The notes under the pieces were generated by a model. The model made no database searches. It was given only the letters and a program-made list of their open reading frames with translations, and had not been told where the DNA came from. 9,898 bases of DNA from NCBI GenBank assembly GCA_003142355.1, contig PLMF01000228.1:2467-12364 (forward strand), read 5' to 3'. A program made the position numbers and the translations under genes. Source of the DNA: Bryobacterales bacterium. GTDB taxonomy: Bacteria > Acidobacteriota > Terriglobia > Bryobacterales > Bryobacteraceae. Shown piece by piece: positions 6,091 through 9,898 of this stretch. Each line of letters starts with the position of its first letter. Position 1 is the first letter of the stretch.

Positions 6091-7437
6091 TCAGAAGGAA
6101 TGCGCTCCGTGAGCGCCCATGGAGAACTGGAATTGGAACAACAATTCGTTGGCGGTGAGGCCTTCGCCGTACCGCGTGCGGCGAAGCTGGCCGCGGATCT
6201 GGCTGAATTCGCTGGGCCAGTAGGTGAGGAGGAGGGAGCCGCCGGTATCCTGCAAGAGTGAGAGGGGGCCCATCGACAGATTGCAGGACGTAGTGGTCGG
6301 CGGGTTGGTGGGCAGGCAGTTGCCGCGCTGAGAGCGGTCGAAGCGGGCGCCGAGGAACCAGCGCTGGGCGAACTGGTAATCACCAGAGACGTAGAAGCCA
6401 AAGGGCGTGATGATGGGGGTGTTCAAGGACAGGGATGCGGTGCGGACCGGGGCCAGCACGGTACGCGACCAGATGAGCTCGCTGCGAGCCACGAAGGAGT
6501 GATAGATAGACCGGCGCAGGGGCTTCCACCGCAGTGTGGCGTCGGCGGCGTAAAGCTGGTTCCAGGCGTCGGCCCAAGGGCTGTGGCCGCGCGCGAAGGA
6601 GCCGCCCAGGTCGATATTGGTGGATTCGTTGAGGTCGCGATAAAGGCGCAGATGCCCGACGGTGGAGACGTGGCTGCGCTTGTCGGCTTGGAAGACGCCG
6701 TCCGTGTCGCCACGGAAGACTTGTGCCGTGCCTTCGAGGAAAATGCCTTTGGGGGCAGGCAGGATGCGGCTGAGCGAGAGGCCGGCGTCGTCGATACCGT
6801 CCTCACCGCTCACCAGGTCCTGGTTAACCAGCGGGCGGTCGGTCCAGGGCAGCACGTGGTTGTGCAGCGTGTTCACTTTGCCAAATGCGGCGCGCATCTT
6901 ACCCACCTTTAACTGCAGCCCGGCGGGGAGCGCCGTGAAGGTGAGGTAGCCCTCTTCGAGGTTGACGCCCTGCTCGCCGAAGCTGATGAAGAAGTCGGCG
7001 CGCGCGTAAGGGTCGATGACCTCCTGGAAGCCGACTTCGCTCTCGTGCATCTCAAGCGACGGCGCTCCCCGGTTGGCGCCGTTGCCCGCCGCGCCCAGGA
7101 AATCGCCGATCACGCTAATATCCGGGTTTAGGACCTTTGCAGCCGCCGGGCCGGCGCCTCCCAAAGTCAGTGGCGCGCCCGGCGGGGGTCCTTGCGCGGC
7201 GGCTTCGACGGGGACCGCGGGCAACGCGGGAACCGCCGCCGGAGCCGCGGCGGCAACCGTCCCCGGAGGTCGAGCCTTGAGCGTCTGGACTTCGGCCTCC
7301 AGCGCCTTGATGCGGTCCTCCATCGCCTTCATCCGGTTGAGCAATTCGGTGGTGTCCTGCGCCGGAAGCTGGGCGGCAAACAGCGCCGCCACGGCGGGCG
7401 CGAGCATGAACATACCCATAATGCCTCGATTCCTCAA
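6091..7437 (-). CDS. outer-membrane porin-like protein of the zinc-transport-associated type
   Basis: First gene of the metal-uptake operon, 448 residues. A signal peptide (1-26, basic start then MLAPAVAALFAAQLPA) precedes a short coiled coil (about 28-56, heptads of Leu, Met and Ile: ELLNRMKAMEDRIKALEAEV), then a long Ala/Pro/Gly linker (about 57-100). From LNPDISVIGDF at about 103 onward comes a beta-barrel region of alternating aromatic and polar strands, ending in phenylalanine as outer-membrane proteins do. Phrases such as YARADFFISFGE, KMRAAFGKVNTLHNHVLPW and DRPLV resemble, from memory, barrel proteins encoded next to zinc ABC transporters in acidobacteria and related phyla. It likely lets metal or a metal complex cross the outer membrane. 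The start is TTG at 7437, chosen because AAGGGG lies just upstream and the two arginines supply the signal peptide's basic end; ATG at 7419 is the alternative. Confidence 0.85.
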   Translation of the reverse strand: MRNRGIMGMFMLAPAVAALFAAQLPAQDTTELLNRMKAMEDRIKALEAEVQTLKARPPGTVAAAAPAAVPALPAVPVEAAAQGPPPGAPLTLGGAGPAAAKVLNPDISVIGDFLGAAGNGANRGAPSLEMHESEVGFQEVIDPYARADFFISFGEQGVNLEEGYLTFTALPAGLQLKVGKMRAAFGKVNTLHNHVLPWTDRPLVNQDLVSGEDGIDDAGLSLSRILPAPKGIFLEGTAQVFRGDTDGVFQADKRSHVSTVGHLRLYRDLNESTNIDLGGSFARGHSPWADAWNQLYAADATLRWKPLRRSIYHSFVARSELIWSRTVLAPVRTASLSLNTPIITPFGFYVSGDYQFAQRWFLGARFDRSQRGNCLPTNPPTTTSCNLSMGPLSLLQDTGGSLLLTYWPSEFSQIRGQLRRTRYGEGLTANELLFQFQFSMGAHGAHSF

Positions 7438-7583
7438 AGTTCCCCTTATGGACGATGCCTAGCTTGGTCCGAGCATCGGCGCACGCCGCTCCGGAAATGC
7501 CATCGGGCACCCAGTAGACAATATCATCAGACCTTAAAATAGTACATAATACAAAACCACTACCGAGTCGATGCATATCACGT
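7438..7583 (-). promoter_or_regulatory. leader and presumed promoter region of the metal-uptake operon
   Basis: About 146 bases lie between the porin start and the operator-like repeat. The leader can form a hairpin with arms CGATGC (7453-7458) and GCATCG (7473-7478) and a 14-base loop, about 15 bases upstream of the start codon. An AT-rich patch around 7535-7560 contains -10-like words on the leftward strand (TATTAT, TACTAT), but no good -35 partner was found. An open frame starting at 7600 on this strand has no ribosome site and runs into the porin gene out of frame; I do not regard it as a gene. Confidence 0.35.
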
Positions 7584-7604
7584 ATAGATGTGAATTGCAT
7601 CTAT
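7584..7604. promoter_or_regulatory. operator-like 21-bp perfect-arm inverted repeat upstream of the metal-uptake operon
   Basis: ATAGATG, seven bases (TGAATTG), then CATCTAT: both 7-base arms are perfectly complementary. It matches the repeat before the PadR operon in spacing and in 13 of 14 arm positions. It lies about 147 bases before the porin start and just before the DUF1634 remnant, which has no apparent expression signals. I infer a binding site for a dimeric regulator of the uptake operon, most simply the PadR protein. A Zur or Fur family protein is the alternative. Confidence 0.5.
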
Positions 7605-7609
7605 TATGC

Positions 7610-7879
7610 CATACCTCGACCCCGCGGCTGCACCCGGGGATTGAAGACTCCTTTTTTCATGGCGAGCCCCAGGAGCTGCGGAGTGTGGCGGGCGTGTTGG
7701 AAGGCGTTCTCCGCCTGAATCCGCCCAGCCTGATTCAGTTCGGATTGTTGTTGCTGATTGCCACGCCGATCACGACAGTCGCGTTCTCCGTGATCGCATT
7801 TGCGGTCGAGCGCGATGCGCTGTACCTTACACTAACTGCGTGTGCGGGGCTCGCCAAGCCAATGCCCGAGCCTGAGTAA
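7610..7879 (+). pseudogene. remnant of a DUF1634 membrane protein
   Basis: The readable frame matches the second half of DUF1634 proteins as I recall them. It has the linker FFHGEPQELRSVAGVLEGVL, a transmembrane helix PPSLIQFGLLLLIATPI, and the following segment VAFSVIAFAVERDALYLTLT, ending at TAA. Intact members have a first membrane helix before the FHGEP motif and a final hydrophobic helix after the ERD segment. Here the first is absent (the sequence before it is unrelated and AT-rich), and the end runs into Cys/Pro/Glu-rich residues instead of a helix. An ATG at 7571 lacks a ribosome site. DUF1634 genes often accompany TauE/SafE-type sulfite exporters; none is present here. I read it as a truncated, decayed copy. 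Confidence 0.65.
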
Positions 7880-7894
7880 AGCGGGAATCCCGCT
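7880..7894 (-). terminator. hairpin after the START-like gene
   Basis: Perfect 6-bp stem AGCGGG / CCCGCT with a 3-base loop, starting five bases beyond the stop of the leftward gene and followed on that strand by TTTA. The short T-run makes it a modest intrinsic terminator candidate; it could also act on the opposite strand. Confidence 0.4.
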
Positions 7895-7898
7895 CGTT

Positions 7899-8777
7899 CT
7901 AATCCCCGCCTGGCTTCCCTTGGCCGGAACTGCGGCCGCCAATCGCGCAGGAGACGAGCCGTTCCGGCCGCCGGGCCAATGAATCGACCGCATCGCGGGT
8001 CTGGCGCAGCGAAGTCACCAGCGAATTGACCGAGAGATGGTTGACTACCGGATTCACCATCCATCGAAGCGAAGGCGGGATGTCACGGGTCAGGGCGATT
8101 GCCTCCAGCTCGAGATATACCCCTCCATCCCGCTCCTCATATCGGGCGATGCTGTGCATCCGCCAGATGAAACCGTTTCCCTGGCCGGGCGCCAGGAATC
8201 GCTCGCCGTTCTGCCTGTAGCTTTCGATTTCCCGCACCAGTGTTGTATTGGCGATGCTGTATCCGCGCCGGCCGTCCAGCGCGAAATCGTGAGCCTGGTA
8301 TTGGCCCTCGATGGCAGCGTCGACGAACAGGATCTTGTGCTGCCACACCATGGAAAATCTCTGATCCGTCTCCGAACAGGCGAGCACCTTCGAATCTGCA
8401 ACGACCGGTTTGTAGAATTCTTTGTACCGGTTGTAGTCGTGGACCACGGCAAGCAGCCCTTCGATTGTGGCGTTGGGGATGAAAGTCGCCCCAATCCAGT
8501 CGTGGATCAGCCCGCCAGCCACGCTCTGGGTTCCACGCCCGGTAACCGGGGCAAACAGGATCTCACCACGCCGGATACGCAGTCTCCGGCCAGGCGCTTC
8601 ATCCGTCCATGAAAACGGAAGCTCGCCATCCAGCCGCGAATGCATGCGTGAGTCGGCGTTCCGAATGTAGTCGTCCCACGCCTTTAAGGTGTCGGGCTGC
8701 AATTCAATTGCGCTCAATAGTGCCGGAATGCCCGCTGCCAGCAGTGCGAGTTCAAATGCTATTTTTGCGGCCTTCAT
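7899..8777 (-). CDS. secreted START/SRPBCC-like protein of unknown function
   Basis: A 292-residue protein with a signal peptide (residues 1-23, MKAAKIAFELALLAAGIPAL then LSA), so it is probably periplasmic or exported. From about 88 to 265 it has the pattern of the START/SRPBCC helix-grip fold, which encloses a hydrophobic ligand pocket. The early strand and helix GLIHDWIGATFIPNATIEGL and VVHDYNRYKEFYKPVV resemble the start of coenzyme Q-binding/START domains. Long strands follow (FSMVWQHKILFVDAAIEGQY; GNGFIWRMHSIARYEE; VYLELEAIALTRDI), then a long C-terminal helix (NSLVTSLRQTRDAVDSLARR). The start is fixed by AGGAGG (complement of 8784-8789) six bases upstream of ATG. A 13-bp palindrome lies 15 bases beyond the start codon. 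It appears to be a single-gene unit. Ligand and role are unknown; a lipid or hydrophobic ligand is only a family-level guess. Confidence 0.75.
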   Translation of the reverse strand: MKAAKIAFELALLAAGIPALLSAIELQPDTLKAWDDYIRNADSRMHSRLDGELPFSWTDEAPGRRLRIRRGEILFAPVTGRGTQSVAGGLIHDWIGATFIPNATIEGLLAVVHDYNRYKEFYKPVVADSKVLACSETDQRFSMVWQHKILFVDAAIEGQYQAHDFALDGRRGYSIANTTLVREIESYRQNGERFLAPGQGNGFIWRMHSIARYEERDGGVYLELEAIALTRDIPPSLRWMVNPVVNHLSVNSLVTSLRQTRDAVDSLARRPERLVSCAIGGRSSGQGKPGGD

Positions 8778-8792
8778 CGCTTGCCTCCTGTG

Positions 8793-8805
8793 TGCGAACT
8801 TCGCA
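8793..8805. promoter_or_regulatory. 13-bp odd palindrome just upstream of the START-like gene
   Basis: TGCGAA-C-TTCGCA, perfect arms around one central base, three bases upstream of the ribosome site of the leftward gene. The position fits an operator or an mRNA 5' element; with a one-base loop, a DNA-binding site is likelier than an RNA hairpin. It may be chance. Confidence 0.3.
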
Positions 8806-8814
8806 ATACCTTTA

Positions 8815-9067
8815 GGGCACTTGGCCGGCCAGAACTGGGCGTCTCGATTTGGTTGGAGCGATGGCAGTTACACGCTGGCCGGCAACCTGTTTGGGGTCCG
8901 GTCTGCCAACCTGCTGGTAATTTACCGGCATGTTGGCGGCAACTGGCGGCCAGATTGGCGCCACGGCATCGCAACGTCTCCGCTTTCAATGGAATACGAC
9001 GGTTGCCGAGTGGCCCGTCTCGTGTTCTGTGAACGGTATGGGGCGAAATGGACTATCGAGGATTAGA
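8815..9067. other. gap between divergent genes, rich in GGCC/TTGGC motifs
   Basis: The START-like gene (leftward) and the TPR gene (rightward) diverge from here, so both promoters should lie inside. The rightward frame ending at TAG 9064-9066 stays open through the gap but has no ribosome site or recognisable domain, and it also overlaps the START-like gene. Short related motifs recur: TGGCCGGCCA (8822-8831, perfect palindrome), CTGGCCGGC (8875-8883), CTGGC-G-GCCAG (8943-8953, palindrome) and TTGGCGCC (8955-8962). I could not identify clear -35/-10 boxes. Confidence 0.4.
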
Positions 9068-9898
9068 ATGCCAGGCCTGGTGGTAGCGTTTTCCATCGCC
9101 GCGGTTGCGCGTGCGGCGAGCACGGATCTGGAACAAGCGGAAGAAGCGTACCAGCGCACCGATTACAAAGCAACCCTCAACACTCTGCTGTCTGTCTTTC
9201 CAAAGAACGCGGCAGTCTACGCGCTGATCGGCAAGGCCTATTACATGGATGGCCAGTACAAGAACTCCACCGGCTGGTTGGAAAAGGCCGTGGCAGAAGA
9301 TCCCCGGAATTCCCGTTACTACGATTGGCTGGGCAGAGCATATGGCCGGCGTGCTGAAGAGTCCAGTTTTCTTACGGCTCTTCCGTACGCCAACAAGACG
9401 CGCGATTCATTCGAGAAGGCCGTGGCTCTCGATCCGGCGAATCTGGAAGCGCTGGGCGATCTCTTCGAGTACTACCTCCAGGCTCCCGGCATTGTTGGAG
9501 GAGGGGTCGATAAGGCGGAAGGCGTGGCCGCCCGAATCGGCCGCCTGAGCGAGGCCGAATCTCACTACGCGCTTGCCCGGCTTGCCCAGAAACGCAAGGA
9601 CGTTCGGGTGGCTGAGCGAGAGTTCCGCAAGGCTATGCAACTCGCGCCGGGCGATATCGGCCGTGTGATCGACCTGGCGGTATTTCTGGCCCAGCAGGGC
9701 CACTACGAGGAAAGCGATGAACTCTTTGGCAGGGCCGCTCAAATCGAACCGGATTCGCCCAAGCTGATGTTCGCGCGCGCGGCTGCCTATATCCAAGGCG
9801 GGCGGAACCTCGAAAACGCGAGGATGCTTCTCCGCCAGTACGCCGGATCGCGGATTACGCTGGGGATTCCGATGATGTCGATCAGTCATTCCGATCTC
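9068..9898 (+). CDS. secreted or periplasmic TPR-repeat protein, 3'-truncated
   Basis: The frame is open from 9068 to the end of the window (277 residues seen), so the C-terminus is missing. Residues 1-16 (MPGLVVAFSIAAVARA) look like a short signal peptide. TPR-type helix pairs follow: about 47-80 (AVYALIGKAYYMDGQY, LEKAVAEDP), 113-137 (SFEKAVALDPANLEALGDL), 163-195 (AESHYALARLAQKRKD, FRKAMQLAP), 198-230 (VIDLAVFLAQQGHYEESDEL) and a start at 232. Residues around 101-147, FLTALPYANKTRDSF and YYLQAPGIVGGG, form an irregular insert typical of acidobacterial TPR proteins as I recall them. TPR arrays bind proteins; the partner is unknown. The start 9068 has GAGG six bases upstream. ATG 9038 is in frame, adds ten residues with three arginines that would improve the signal peptide's basic end, but has no ribosome site. 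Confidence 0.85.
   Translation, partial: MPGLVVAFSIAAVARAASTDLEQAEEAYQRTDYKATLNTLLSVFPKNAAVYALIGKAYYMDGQYKNSTGWLEKAVAEDPRNSRYYDWLGRAYGRRAEESSFLTALPYANKTRDSFEKAVALDPANLEALGDLFEYYLQAPGIVGGGVDKAEGVAARIGRLSEAESHYALARLAQKRKDVRVAEREFRKAMQLAPGDIGRVIDLAVFLAQQGHYEESDELFGRAAQIEPDSPKLMFARAAAYIQGGRNLENARMLLRQYAGSRITLGIPMMSISHSDL

Noticed and set aside
5228..6112. 294-codon rightward frame opposite the binding-protein gene
   Set aside because: It is the antisense reading of a GC-rich gene with a recognisable signal peptide and metal-ligand motifs on the other strand.
7115..7600. 161-codon leftward frame beginning in the operator-like repeat
   Set aside because: No ribosome site, enters the porin gene out of frame, and shows no recognisable domain.
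8689..9066. 125-codon rightward frame through the divergent gap
   Set aside because: Its first part is antisense to the signal peptide of the START-like protein; no ribosome site or family was recognised, although the second half is not obviously noise.
1..9898. CRISPR arrays, tRNA, rRNA, insertion sequences
   Set aside because: I saw no regularly spaced direct repeats, no cloverleaf or rRNA-like sequence, and no transposase with terminal repeats on either strand.

Overview
The window is GC-rich bacterial DNA, most likely from an acidobacterium of the Solibacter/Bryobacter type. The best clue is a fragment at 4011-4293 that reads as the C-terminal domain of the large Solibacter paralogous family TIGR03437. 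The style of the secreted TPR protein, the secreted START-like protein and the zinc-type porin operon also fits. The assignment rests on remembered family features, not on a search.

Layout: 2-1264 (+) is the 3' part of a TolC-type efflux outer-membrane protein. 1393-1683 (+) is a small ABM/heme-monooxygenase-fold protein. 1684-2144 has no convincing intact gene. 2145-2987 (+) is a tandem-domain universal stress protein. 3059-3920 (-) is a tight two-gene operon: a PadR-family repressor with a Cys/His-rich N-terminus, followed by a C_GCAxxG_C_C redox protein. 4011-4293 (+) is the frameshifted TIGR03437 fragment. 4295-7437 (-) is a three-gene metal-uptake operon transcribed porin, then TroA/ZnuA-type binding protein, then ABC-3 permease, with no ATPase gene in it. 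7610-7879 (+) is a remnant of a DUF1634 membrane protein. 7899-8777 (-) is a secreted START/SRPBCC-like protein. 8815-9067 is a gap rich in short GGCC/TTGGC motifs. 9068-9898 (+) is a secreted TPR protein that runs off the window.

The main new idea is regulatory. The DNA upstream of the PadR operon (3987-4007) and the DNA upstream of the metal-uptake operon (7584-7604) carry nearly the same 21-bp inverted repeat, ATAGATG-N7-CATYTAT. The PadR protein has three cysteines and two histidines within eleven residues at its N-terminus. Together these suggest an autoregulated PadR-type metal or redox sensor that also controls a porin/binding-protein/permease uptake system. This is an inference from sequence only.

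Two recognisable gene remnants (TIGR03437 and DUF1634), and perhaps a third at 1689-1832, lie between intact genes, so the intergenic regions look like sites of past rearrangement and decay.
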